Assembly: GCA_002347685.1 (NCBI GenBank)
Contig: DDWS01000032.1
Location: 1 to 64,000 of the forward strand
DNA from: Syntrophaceae bacterium UBA2280
Lineage (GTDB): Bacteria > Desulfobacterota > Syntrophia > Syntrophales > Smithellaceae
Direction of reading: 5' to 3'
Length of the DNA stretch: 64,000 nucleotides
The notes under the pieces are model-generated. The model was not told the DNA's origin and made no database searches. It saw nothing but the letters and a program-made list of their open reading frames with translations. Positions 8,856 through 17,519 of the stretch are shown piece after piece. A program made the position numbers and the translations under genes. The stretch's first letter is position 1. The number at the start of each line of letters is the position of its first letter.

Positions 8856-10271
8856 TTACACTTTATCCTTGAGTCTTTTTACCCTCAGCATATTTGTTGT
8901 TCCCGTCACACCGATGGGATGGCCGACGGTAATCACGATCAGATCGCCCGCCCGCGCATCGCCCGCGGTCAGCGAGGCCTGAGACGCCGTTTCGATCATT
9001 TCATCGGTATTGTTGAGCCTTCCGACCAGGCGCGGATGGCAGCCCCAGCTCAAACACAGACGCTGCACGGTGTTGCTATGTGGCGACAGGGCGATGATGG
9101 GCTGTCGGGGCCGGAAGCGGGCGATATGCCGTGCCGTCATGCCGGATTGCGTATGGGCGACAATGGCTTTGGCCTCCAGATGGTTTGCCAGAATACAGCA
9201 GGCATGCGCCACGGATTCGGAAACATCCTTTTGCGGGATCATGGCGAGATATTTCTCAAAGGGGAAGCCGGCTTCCGCCGCGACCGCAAGCCGGCTCATG
9301 TAATCGACGGCCTGGGCCGGATATTCGCCTGAGGCGGTTTCTTCGGAGAGCATGATCGCGTCGGTGCCGTCGAGCACCGCGTTGGCCACATCGGCCGCTT
9401 CGGCACGCGTGGGGCGAGGCGATGAAACCATGGATCGCAGCATCTGTGTTGCTGTGATCACCGGCTTGCCGGCAGCGTTGGCTTTGGCGATCAGGCGTTT
9501 TTGAATCAGGGGCACGTCTTCCGGCGGTATTTCCACACCCAGATCGCCGCGTGCGACCATAATGCCATCGGAAATGCTCATGATCTCGTCAATGTTTTCG
9601 AGGGCTTCATGTTTTTCGATTTTGGCGATGACGGGTGTATCCTTGCCCTGTGCCGCGATGATTTCCTTGACCATGCGGATGTCGTCCGCGGTCTTCACAA
9701 AAGACAGGGCGATAAAATCCACGTCGTGTTTCAGACCGAACAGCAGATCGACCCTGTCTTTTTGAGTCAGCGATGATGTGCGGATTGTGCCGGTCGGCAG
9801 ATTAATTCCCTTGTGAGAGGTCAGGATGCCGCCGGTGACGACCTTGCAGAAAATGTCGGTGTCGCTGGTCGATTCCACCCACAGTTCCATCAATCCGTCG
9901 GCCAGCAAAAGCCGGTCGCCTGTTTTGACTTCTTTCGGAAGATCCTTGTAGCCCAGCGAAACTGCCTGATTGCTGCCTTCAATATTCCTGCTGGTTAAAA
10001 TAAACCGGTCTCCCGGTGTCAGAACGATTCCGGGATCGGGAATAGAACCGATACGGATTTTAGGCCCGGCCAGATCCTGCAAAATGGCCACCGGTTGTGA
10101 AAGTTTGCTAGCCAGCGTGCGGATCACTTTAATTTTCGCCAGATGGCCTTCATGGGAACCATGCGAAAAATTCAGACGGGCCACATTCATTCCATTTGAG
10201 ATCAGTGCTTCGAGAACCTCTTTCTTTTCGGAGGACGGTCCAATCGTGCAGACAATCTTGGTTTTTCTCAT
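8856..10271 (-). CDS. pyk: Pyruvate kinase
   Basis: This 471-residue enzyme converts phosphoenolpyruvate and ADP to pyruvate and ATP. The N-terminal MRKTKIVCTIGPSS is the canonical start and is preceded by AGGAGA at 4-nt spacing. The frame stays open a further 12 codons upstream, but I reject that longer start. The active-site block VARGDLGVEIPPEDVPLIQ and the C-terminal allosteric domain (LTAGDARAGDLIVITVG) are intact. It is divergent from gap-pgk-tpiA across a 298-bp gap. Confidence 0.97.
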   Translation of the reverse strand: MRKTKIVCTIGPSSEKKEVLEALISNGMNVARLNFSHGSHEGHLAKIKVIRTLASKLSQPVAILQDLAGPKIRIGSIPDPGIVLTPGDRFILTSRNIEGSNQAVSLGYKDLPKEVKTGDRLLLADGLMELWVESTSDTDIFCKVVTGGILTSHKGINLPTGTIRTSSLTQKDRVDLLFGLKHDVDFIALSFVKTADDIRMVKEIIAAQGKDTPVIAKIEKHEALENIDEIMSISDGIMVARGDLGVEIPPEDVPLIQKRLIAKANAAGKPVITATQMLRSMVSSPRPTRAEAADVANAVLDGTDAIMLSEETASGEYPAQAVDYMSRLAVAAEAGFPFEKYLAMIPQKDVSESVAHACCILANHLEAKAIVAHTQSGMTARHIARFRPRQPIIALSPHSNTVQRLCLSWGCHPRLVGRLNNTDEMIETASQASLTAGDARAGDLIVITVGHPIGVTGTTNMLRVKRLKDKV

Positions 10272-10374
10272 ACTTCTCCTAATCCAGTCATTCAGGCTGT
10301 AGAGCATAAGACGATCAGGTTACTTTTATGGTTGTCAGTTTTCTTTTTTAGATGTCGGCGCTTTTGACGCCGTA

Positions 10375-10423
10375 CCTAACAGCCTACAGCCTAACAGCCT
10401 AACAGCCTAACAGCCTAACAGCC
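10375..10423. repeat. Short tandem repeat, 8-bp unit CCTAACAG
   Basis: Six head-to-tail copies of CCTAACAG, one shortened to 7 nt (CCTACAG), fill the pyk/gap divergent intergenic region. The remaining ~250 bp of this gap has no gene, only the two promoters it must hold. A similar 7-nt-period array (CCTATAG) lies at 56202-56238. Confidence 0.9.
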
Positions 10424-10512
10424 TTTACCTGCCTTTTTTACCAGATTCATCCTGAAACTTCAAGGAGTTCAGGGCTGCGACCGGCGGGCGGAGTGGTTTT
10501 AAGAGAAATGGG

Positions 10513-10541
10513 TTGACATCCCCCGGGCTTTTGTTTAGTCT
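10513..10541 (+). promoter_or_regulatory. Candidate sigma-70 promoter of gap-pgk-tpiA
   Basis: A consensus -35 TTGACA at 10513-10518 is followed after 17 bp by a weak -10 (TAGTCT, 10536-10541). It is about 30 bp upstream of the gap start, which has AGGAGG just before it. Confidence 0.5.
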
Positions 10542-10569
10542 TTAATATCACAATTTTCAGGAGGCTGAT

Positions 10570-11568
10570 ATGGCCGTAAAGGTTGCCATAAACGGATTCG
10601 GAAGAATCGGACGCTTGGTTTTTCGCGCCGGTTATCAAAGCAAGGATGTGGAGTTCGTGGCGGTCAATGACCTGACGGATTCGAAAACACTTGCCCACCT
10701 GCTCAAATATGATTCCATTCACGGCACGCTTCAGGCCGACGTAACGTCTACCCCTCATTCGATCACTGTTGACGGCAGGGAAATCAAAACATTTTCGGTC
10801 CGCGAACCGGAGGCGCTCCCGTGGCGGGATCTGGGTGTCGACGTGGTGCTGGAAAGCACGGGAAGATTCACCGACCGCGACGGCGCGGAAAAACATCTCA
10901 AGGCCGGCGCCCAAAAGGTCGTCATTTCCGCGCCTGCCAAAAACCCGGATGTCACCTTTGTTTTCGGTGTCAATGCCGAAGATTACGACCGCTCGAAACA
11001 CCATGTGATTTCCATGGGATCCTGCACCACCAACTGCCTGGCGCCGATTGTAAAAATCCTGCATCAGGAATTCGGTGTTCACTACGGCTTGATGACAACC
11101 ATTCACTCCTATACCAACGACCAGGTGGTCCTCGACGAACCGCACAAGGATCTGCGCCGCGCGCGCGCCTCCGCGCTGTCGATGATTCCCACCACAACCG
11201 GCGCGGCCCGGGCGATTGCGGAAGTCATCCCCGAAATGAAAGGCAAACTCGACGGACTTGCCATCCGCGTGCCGACGCCCAACGTGTCGCTGGTGGATTT
11301 CGTGGCGACACTGGCGCGCGAAACCAGCAAGCAGGAGATCAACGAGAAACTCAAAGAGTATTCGCAAAACACGATGAAAGGCATTTTGTTGTGTTCGGAA
11401 GAAGAACTTGTGTCCAGGGATTTCAACGGCAATCCCCATTCGTCGATTGTGGATCTGCCCAACACGACAGTGATCGGCGGCACGATGGTGAAAATACTAT
11501 CATGGTACGACAACGAGTGGGGCTTCTCCAACCGGATGCTTGAACTCTTGTCGTTCATCATGAAATGA
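10570..11568 (+). CDS. gap: Glyceraldehyde-3-phosphate dehydrogenase, type I
   Basis: This 332-residue phosphorylating GAPDH interconverts glyceraldehyde 3-phosphate and 1,3-bisphosphoglycerate. It begins with the NAD-binding loop INGFGRIGR. The catalytic cysteine is in SMGSCTTNCLAP and the C-terminal WYDNEWGFSNRM block is present. It is first in the gap-pgk-tpiA operon, with 21 bp to pgk. Confidence 0.97.
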   Translation: MAVKVAINGFGRIGRLVFRAGYQSKDVEFVAVNDLTDSKTLAHLLKYDSIHGTLQADVTSTPHSITVDGREIKTFSVREPEALPWRDLGVDVVLESTGRFTDRDGAEKHLKAGAQKVVISAPAKNPDVTFVFGVNAEDYDRSKHHVISMGSCTTNCLAPIVKILHQEFGVHYGLMTTIHSYTNDQVVLDEPHKDLRRARASALSMIPTTTGAARAIAEVIPEMKGKLDGLAIRVPTPNVSLVDFVATLARETSKQEINEKLKEYSQNTMKGILLCSEEELVSRDFNGNPHSSIVDLPNTTVIGGTMVKILSWYDNEWGFSNRMLELLSFIMK

Positions 11569-11589
11569 ATCATACGAGAGGTCATATCG

Positions 11590-12765
11590 ATGAAGTACCT
11601 GGATCAACTGGATGTCGGCGGAAAGAAGGTATTGGTGCGCGTGGATTTCAACGTGCCGATGGACAAGGCAGGCAATGTCACGGACGATACCCGTGTTCGT
11701 GCAAGTTTGGCCACGATCAATTACATCCTGGCGGGAGGCGGTAAAGCCATTGTCATGTCCCATCTGGGACGGCCCAAAGGAAAAAGGGTGGACGAGTTTT
11801 CATTAAAACCGGTTGCACCGGTTTTGTCCGCGCTTTTAAAAAAAGAGGTTCCTTTTATTGACGACTGTATCGGCGAAAAAGTGCTGCACGCGGCAGCTGA
11901 AATGAAGGCGGGCGATGTGATCCTGCTGGAGAACCTGCGGTTTCATCCGGGTGAAGATAAAAACGACGAAGCGTTTGCGCAGGAACTGGCCAAAATCGGC
12001 GATATGTATATCAACGACGCGTTTGCCGTATCGCACCGCGCGGCGGCCTCCAACACCGCGATCACCCGGTTTATGCCCGTGTGCGCAGCCGGATTTCTTC
12101 TGAAAAATGAGATAGAGTATTTCAATCAGGCCATGGGAAATCCCGTCCGTCCGCTGGTTGCGATCATCGGCGGGGCCAAGGTTTCCGATAAAATCACCGT
12201 GTTGGAAAATCTTATCGATAAAGTCGACAAACTGATCGTAGGCGGCGGCATGGCCTTCACTTTCCTGAAGGCTCAGGGGTTCAATGTCGGCAAATCCCTG
12301 TGTGAAACGGAAATGCTCGATCTGGCCCGAAAGATCATGGACAAAGCCAAATCTAAAAACGTGCTGTTTTTACTGCCGGTCGATGTGGTCATTGCCAAGG
12401 CCCCGGCGGCGGACGCGGAAACGAGCGTGGTCGGCGTCAAGGATATTCCCGACGACGAAATGGGACTGGACATCGGTCCCGCGACGATTGCCGCTTTCAC
12501 CGATGTGGTTCAATCCGCAAAGACCATCGTCTGGAACGGGCCTTTGGGCATGTTTGAGCTTGCGCCTTTTTCTTCGGGCACATTCAAACTGGTGGATGCA
12601 GTTGTGGCCTCCGGCGCTTTGACGATTGTCGGCGGCGGCGATACGGACACGGCCATTCACAAAACAGGGAAGAGCTCTCAGATATCTTATATTTCCACCG
12701 GCGGCGGCGCCTTTCTGGAGCTGCTGGAAGGCAAAACCCTGCCGGCAGTGGCCGCGCTCGGTTAA
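11590..12765 (+). CDS. pgk: Phosphoglycerate kinase
   Basis: This 391-residue enzyme makes ATP from 1,3-bisphosphoglycerate. It has the N-terminal RVDFNVPMD substrate block, MSHLGRPKG, the [11 protein letters not shown] region, the GGAKVSDKI nucleotide site and the C-terminal [10 protein letters not shown] and GGGDT motifs. Length and domain order are normal. It is the middle gene of the operon; tpiA begins 13 bp after its stop. Confidence 0.97.
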   Translation: MKYLDQLDVGGKKVLVRVDFNVPMDKAGNVTDDTRVRASLATINYILAGGGKAIVMSHLGRPKGKRVDEFSLKPVAPVLSALLKKEVPFIDDCIGEKVLHAAAEMKAGDVILLENLRFHPGEDKNDEAFAQELAKIGDMYINDAFAVSHRAAASNTAITRFMPVCAAGFLLKNEIEYFNQAMGNPVRPLVAIIGGAKVSDKITVLENLIDKVDKLIVGGGMAFTFLKAQGFNVGKSLCETEMLDLARKIMDKAKSKNVLFLLPVDVVIAKAPAADAETSVVGVKDIPDDEMGLDIGPATIAAFTDVVQSAKTIVWNGPLGMFELAPFSSGTFKLVDAVVASGALTIVGGGDTDTAIHKTGKSSQISYISTGGGAFLELLEGKTLPAVAALG

Positions 12766-12778
12766 ATGGAGGAAAAAA

Positions 12779-13525
12779 ATGAGAAAATGGATCGTTGCCG
12801 GCAACTGGAAGATGCACAACACGATTGCCGAATCCGTGGAGTTGGCCCGCGCGATTAAAGAGGGGACCGCCGGGCTGAATAAAGGCGAGGTGGTGATTGC
12901 GCCGCCGTTTACCGCGCTGGCCAGTGTCGCCGAAGCGATCAGGGGTTCTTTTGTTTCGCTTGCAGCGCAAAACATGTATAGCGAAGACAAGGGTGCTTAT
13001 ACCGGTGAGGTCGCGCCCGGGATGCTCATAGATGCAGGCTGCGTGTATGTCCTCCTCGGCCATTCGGAACGACGCAAATATTTTTTTGAAACCGACGAAG
13101 GTGTCAACCTGAAGGTCAAAAAAGCGCTGGCTGCCGGTTTAAAGCCGATTATCTGCGTGGGCGAAACAGATGACGAAAGGGTCGGCGGTATCACTAAATC
13201 CGTTGTGGACCGGCAGGTTCAGGGTGCGCTCGCGGGTGTCGAAACCATTGAAAATGTGGTTGTCGCCTACGAGCCGGTCTGGGCCATTGGCACAGGCAAG
13301 GTGGCCACATCCGCACAGGCCGGGGAAGTGCATGCCTTCATCCGCTCAATTCTCAAAAAACTATACGGCGCTGCGGCGCAAGACGCTCGTATCCTCTATG
13401 GCGGCAGTGTGACGAAAGACAATGTCGCCGAGCTTGCCGCGATGGAAGACATCGACGGCGCGCTCGTTGGCGGTGCGTCATTAAAACCGGACGGCTTTTT
13501 AGGCATCATTTCCCGGATGCCCTAG
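12779..13525 (+). CDS. tpiA: Triosephosphate isomerase
   Basis: This 248-residue enzyme interconverts dihydroxyacetone phosphate and glyceraldehyde 3-phosphate. It starts [14 protein letters not shown], with the substrate-binding Asn and Lys, and has LGHSERR, the catalytic [13 protein letters not shown] and the phosphate loop LYGGSV. The ATG at 12779 follows GGAGGAAAAAA; a longer frame overlapping pgk is not credible. The secG gene that often follows tpiA in proteobacteria is not here. Confidence 0.97.
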   Translation: MRKWIVAGNWKMHNTIAESVELARAIKEGTAGLNKGEVVIAPPFTALASVAEAIRGSFVSLAAQNMYSEDKGAYTGEVAPGMLIDAGCVYVLLGHSERRKYFFETDEGVNLKVKKALAAGLKPIICVGETDDERVGGITKSVVDRQVQGALAGVETIENVVVAYEPVWAIGTGKVATSAQAGEVHAFIRSILKKLYGAAAQDARILYGGSVTKDNVAELAAMEDIDGALVGGASLKPDGFLGIISRMP

Positions 13526-13615
13526 ATCATCTTTTTCCTGCGCAGGGGACGACTGCTCCGCATCCGCCCGGGACAGGCCGACTGCTTTCTGCGTCTGTCT
13601 CCATGGCCTGTTTTT

Positions 13616-14074
13616 ATGATGACGAAAATCCTGATTGTTTATCATTCTCAAACCGGACACACAAAACAGATGGCCGATGCGGTCTGCGAAGGCGCGAAAG
13701 CCATCGACGGCGTCGAAATCATTTTTAAAAAAGCCCATGAAGCCACGCTCGATGATCTTTTAGCCTGCGACGGCCTGGCCGTCGGCACGCCGGAGAATTT
13801 CGGATACATGTCCGGTTTGATCAAGGACTTTTTCGACCGGACCTATCCGGAGGCCCAGGATAAGGTTTTCCGTAAACCCTTTGTGGTTTTCATCAGCGCG
13901 GGCAATGACGGCTCCGGCGCGCTGCGGGCCATTGAACGCATTGCCCTGGGCTACAAATTCAAAACTGTTTTCAGCCCGGTGATCGCTCAAGGAGAAATCA
14001 CCGAAGAGATTCTGGAGAAGTGCCGCGAACTCGGCGGCACGCTGGCCGGCGGCTGCGCCATGGGGATTTACTGA
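13616..14074 (+). CDS. Flavodoxin-family / NAD(P)H oxidoreductase-like protein
   Basis: This 152-residue protein has a flavodoxin fold. The FMN phosphate loop is VYHSQTGHTKQMA, and the second flavin loop is VGTPENFGYMSGLIKDFFDR, close to WrbA-type proteins. SAGNDGSGALRAIERI lies in the third loop. It probably binds FMN and acts as a cytoplasmic electron carrier or quinone-type reductase; the partner is unknown. ATGATG at 13616/13619 gives two possible starts and neither has a strong ribosome site. It follows tpiA by 90 bp. Confidence 0.75.
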   Translation: MMTKILIVYHSQTGHTKQMADAVCEGAKAIDGVEIIFKKAHEATLDDLLACDGLAVGTPENFGYMSGLIKDFFDRTYPEAQDKVFRKPFVVFISAGNDGSGALRAIERIALGYKFKTVFSPVIAQGEITEEILEKCRELGGTLAGGCAMGIY

Positions 14075-14091
14075 AAGGACGAGAGGCGAAC

Positions 14092-14454
14092 ATGAAAGCC
14101 CTTACCTGGTTGTATATGATGAATGCTACTTTGCTTTTATTGCATGAAATTGAATCGGCATATGAAAAAGAATGGGAAATACTGAAGTTACCCGGCTCAA
14201 TCACTGGATTTTTGCTTCTACACATTCCGGTGATCATGTTAATTCTCTATGGATTAATTGAGATTGAAAAAATTTCCACGATTGGAATGATATTGGGAAT
14301 CCTCCTGGGGATGGGTGGAGTGATTCCTTTCATCGTGCATAAGATTATTTTTAAGACCCCGGATCACTTCGGGTTGCCTGTATCCAACGTAATCATCTAT
14401 CTGAATATCCTAACCGGAATCAGTTTGCTGTTTTTTTCCGTGCGTTATTATTAG
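14092..14454 (+). CDS. Small four-helix membrane protein of unknown function
   Basis: This 120-residue protein has four predicted membrane segments (about residues 5-20, 40-58, 62-88 and 97-117). A conserved-looking LLLLHEIESAYEKEWEI lies at the end of the first segment, with acidic and His residues near the membrane. The pattern resembles a small uncharacterised membrane family (DUF6713, as I recall it), which I could not check. The ATG at 14092 follows GAGAGGCG and is only 17 bp after the flavodoxin-like gene; a longer in-frame start inside that gene is unlikely. Confidence 0.65.
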   Translation: MKALTWLYMMNATLLLLHEIESAYEKEWEILKLPGSITGFLLLHIPVIMLILYGLIEIEKISTIGMILGILLGMGGVIPFIVHKIIFKTPDHFGLPVSNVIIYLNILTGISLLFFSVRYY

Positions 14455-14501
14455 TCCGGCCTGGAAGGGTCCGGGAAGGGGCAGGAAGGAGAAGAGAAGT
14501 C

Positions 14502-15038
14502 GTGCAAGATGGAATTGAAAAAACTCAAATCAGGGATTTGCTGGGGAAAGATTGGCTTACCCATGACGGGATGTGGTTTTACCATGCTTTCCATCAATGC
14601 GGGATCAAGAAGGCCAATGAATTAAACAAAGCGGCCATCAAATCCCTGGCGCCCATCGAGATCGACAGAATGAAGAAAATTCTGGGGATCGTCCACGAAA
14701 AATTCGAGACATTTGATGGACTCGTGCAGTTTATGCTTGCTGCACTGGAACTGACCCTGCCGGATTCGGTTTTTAAGAATTTTCACATCACCCCGTCTGC
14801 TGGAAATTTTATCCGCTGGCAATGGGAAAGATCACAATGCTTCGCTTACAAGGGAATGAAGCAGATTGGCGTCATTGACGGATACCGCTGCGGCGTAATG
14901 TACAGAATTGAATGCTGGCTTGAAGCCCTGGATGTGAGATATTCGATGCAGCCGGTAATCGAAGGGTGCCTCATGCATGATCAAGGGGTGTGCGAGGGGC
15001 AGATACAGGTATTTCTTACGAAAGAGGAAGTGAACTGA
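14502..15038 (+). CDS. Uncharacterised 178-residue protein (DUF6125-like)
   Basis: It begins with GTG at 14502, preceded by GAAGGAGAAG. The N-terminal part is helical (LLGKDWLTHDGMWFYHAFHQCGIKKANELNK). The C-terminal part has several Cys and Trp residues (IRWQWERSQCFAY, IDGYRCGVMYRIECWLEAL, EGCLMHDQGVC). From memory this resembles DUF6125 proteins of anaerobes, which carry no assigned function. It is soluble and has no signal peptide. It is co-directional with the two preceding genes. Confidence 0.6.
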   Translation: MQDGIEKTQIRDLLGKDWLTHDGMWFYHAFHQCGIKKANELNKAAIKSLAPIEIDRMKKILGIVHEKFETFDGLVQFMLAALELTLPDSVFKNFHITPSAGNFIRWQWERSQCFAYKGMKQIGVIDGYRCGVMYRIECWLEALDVRYSMQPVIEGCLMHDQGVCEGQIQVFLTKEEVN

Positions 15039-15139
15039 CTCAGGAACCTTACCATCGCGTTTAAATTTCAGACATATTCACCCTTGCCGTCAATCATGCC
15101 GCCAAAGGGAAATTCAGGCCGTGATTAAAAGGTTTGGCG

Positions 15140-16114
15140 CTATGTCTTTCGGGAAAGAATATATTCCGCCACGGCGTGCAGGTGATCCTTTTCAGGGCCG
15201 TCCGGGAAAACCCTCAGCCCCTCTTTTGCCTCTCCGATGAACTGTGCGGCGCGATGGAGAGAATAGTCGATGCCTCCGGATTTCTGAATGGCTTCAAAAA
15301 TTGCTGCGGTTGTTTGCGGTGAAAACGCCTTTTTTTCGATGATGCCCTGAATCTCATGCCGCCGGGACTGCGTGCTTGCGGCGAGCGTGTAAATCAGCGG
15401 CAACGTCATTTTCCCTTCTTCCAGATCCTTGCCGATGGCCTTGCCGAAATCTTCTTCGCGGGCCATGTAATCGAGCGTGTCGTCCGTGATTTGAAACGCC
15501 ATGCCGATTTTGTAGCCGAATTGTCCGAGAGCCCGGGTCTGCGGCTCTGAAGCCCCGCCCAGCACCGCGCCGCTTTCGCAGGCGGCGGAAATGAGCACGG
15601 CGGTTTTCTTTTCTACGATGCTGAGGTATTCCGCTTCCGTCAGGCTCGTATCGCCGCATTTCATCAGTTGAAAGACTTCGCCTTCCGACATGATGTTGGT
15701 CATCTTCGACATGATCTGAACAATCCGGATGTCGCCGATTTCGGACAAAAGCTTGAAGGCTTTGGAATACAGAAAATCGCCGACCAGGACGCTTGCGGAA
15801 TTGCCCCAGATGTTGTTGGCGGAGGTTTTTCCCCGGCGGATGACGGCTTCGTCGATGACGTCGTCGTGCAGGAGGCTGGCGGTGTGGATGAATTCAATGG
15901 AGGCTGCAAGCGGAAAACGATGTTCACCGCCATAGGCGCACATCCGCGAACAGATCAGGTGCAGGAGGGGCCGGAAACGCTTGCCTCCGCTGTCGATTAA
16001 GTGATGGGCGATTTCAGGGATCAGTTTTACCTCGGAAGTGATGTAGCGGTCCAGGTGACCTTCAATTTGCCGCATCTCATCGGCATAGGCGTGGAAGACT
16101 TCGGAAATGTGCAT
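15140..16114 (-). CDS. ispB: Long-chain polyprenyl diphosphate synthase
   Basis: This 324-residue trans-prenyltransferase extends farnesyl diphosphate to the side chain of menaquinone or ubiquinone. The first aspartate-rich motif is LLHDDVIDEA and the second is QITDDTLDY. The SGGKRFRPLLHL block binds isopentenyl diphosphate. I chose the ATG at 16114, after GAGG, over a frame extending 21 codons upstream, because it gives the family length. Product chain length cannot be read from the sequence, so ispB is a family-level name. It lies 70 bp downstream of rimO. Confidence 0.85.
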   Translation of the reverse strand: MHISEVFHAYADEMRQIEGHLDRYITSEVKLIPEIAHHLIDSGGKRFRPLLHLICSRMCAYGGEHRFPLAASIEFIHTASLLHDDVIDEAVIRRGKTSANNIWGNSASVLVGDFLYSKAFKLLSEIGDIRIVQIMSKMTNIMSEGEVFQLMKCGDTSLTEAEYLSIVEKKTAVLISAACESGAVLGGASEPQTRALGQFGYKIGMAFQITDDTLDYMAREEDFGKAIGKDLEEGKMTLPLIYTLAASTQSRRHEIQGIIEKKAFSPQTTAAIFEAIQKSGGIDYSLHRAAQFIGEAKEGLRVFPDGPEKDHLHAVAEYILSRKT

Positions 16115-16184
16115 GACGATTCTGACCTCGGGAATATTTGTGTGAAAACTATATTGGAAACAGCTGGTGATTGTCAAACAGGAT

Positions 16185-17519
16185 TTACAGGACTTCCCCG
16201 AACAGGTCGTAATGATCCGCTGCGGTGATTTTGCATTTCACCATCGCCGGGATTATTATGCCGCTGTTTTTGACATAGGTGACACCGTCGATTTCCGGGG
16301 ACTGACGGCGGCACCGGCCGGAAAAGGTGTAGCCTTCGCGGTCGCTTTCTTCTTCGATCAGGACTTCCTGAACCGATCCGATCAGTTCCTGGTTGATCGC
16401 GTAGGAAATATCGGCCTGCTCGTTCATGATGACGTCGCATCTGCGGTGCTTTTCTTTTTCTGATATCCGCGAAGGCCGCTCGGCAGCGGGCGTGCCCTCT
16501 TCGCGCGAATAGGTAAAAACACCCAGATGATCAAAGCGGACATCACGCATAAAGTCCAGCATGCGCTCAAAGCGTTTTTGAGTCTCGCCGGGAAAACCCA
16601 CCATCAGCGATGTTCTCAACGCGACGTCGGGCATGATCTCCCGGGACTGCCGAATGATCTCTGAAATGCGGGTGGCGCTGACGTTGCGGTGCATGGCCGC
16701 CAGAAGATGATCGTCGATATGCTGAATCGGCAGATCGATATACCGGCAGATTTTATCATGGCCGGCCATGGTCTCCAGAACATCGGTGGTGATATGCGCC
16801 GGATGCGCGTAAAGCAGACGGATCCACCGGATGGATTTGATAGCGGCAAGGCCGCCCAGCAATTGGGCCAGCGTCGGCCGGCTTTTCAAATCCCGGCCAT
16901 AGGCGGTGGTGTCCTGGCCGATCAGGATAATTTCCGAGCTGCCGCGGGAGGCAAGCTTTTGCGCTTCGAGCAGAATATCGTCCGGCATACGGCTTCGGGC
17001 TTTCCCCCGGATAGCGGGAATGGCGCAGTACGTGCAGTGGTTGGAGCAACCGTCGGATATCTTTAAATAGGCGCTTACAGACTTCGAGGACAATATCCGT
17101 TCGTGTCCGGCGGTCATCAGAAAATCCGGTTTGGTGATCACAGCGGCGCGTGTTGTTTTTTTCAGATGGCGGACAATGTTTCCCACTTCGCCCGTGCCGA
17201 TCCATAAATCCACTTCGGGAATATCGCTGAGCAGCTCTTTTCCATATCGCTGGGCCAGGCAGCCGGCCACAATCAGCTTCACGTCGGGTTTGCGCCTCTT
17301 TTTTTCTTCGGCAAGCGAAAGAATAATTTCGAGGGCCTCTTCCTTGGCCGGCTGAATAAAACCGCAGGTGTTGACGATGACGACGTCGGCCCGGTCGGGA
17401 CTGTTCACAATGTTCATGCCGGACGCCTGCGCAAGGCCGCCCATGACCTCCGAATCGATCAGGTTCTTGGAGCAGCCCAGAGAAATAATATGCAGTTTGC
17501 GCGAAGAGGGATTTTTCAC
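16185..17519 (-). CDS. rimO: Ribosomal protein uS12 methylthiotransferase RimO
   Basis: This 444-residue radical-SAM enzyme methylthiolates an Asp of ribosomal protein S12. The N-terminal UPF0004 domain has the three cluster cysteines (LGCSKNLIDSE, NTCGFI, VAGCLAQRYG). The radical-SAM cluster motif is CSNHCTYC, followed by a C-terminal TRAM domain. The start is GTG at 17519, which overlaps the TGA of ftsK by 3 bp, indicating translational coupling. Confidence 0.95.
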   Translation of the reverse strand: MKNPSSRKLHIISLGCSKNLIDSEVMGGLAQASGMNIVNSPDRADVVIVNTCGFIQPAKEEALEIILSLAEEKKRRKPDVKLIVAGCLAQRYGKELLSDIPEVDLWIGTGEVGNIVRHLKKTTRAAVITKPDFLMTAGHERILSSKSVSAYLKISDGCSNHCTYCAIPAIRGKARSRMPDDILLEAQKLASRGSSEIILIGQDTTAYGRDLKSRPTLAQLLGGLAAIKSIRWIRLLYAHPAHITTDVLETMAGHDKICRYIDLPIQHIDDHLLAAMHRNVSATRISEIIRQSREIMPDVALRTSLMVGFPGETQKRFERMLDFMRDVRFDHLGVFTYSREEGTPAAERPSRISEKEKHRRCDVIMNEQADISYAINQELIGSVQEVLIEEESDREGYTFSGRCRRQSPEIDGVTYVKNSGIIIPAMVKCKITAADHYDLFGEVL

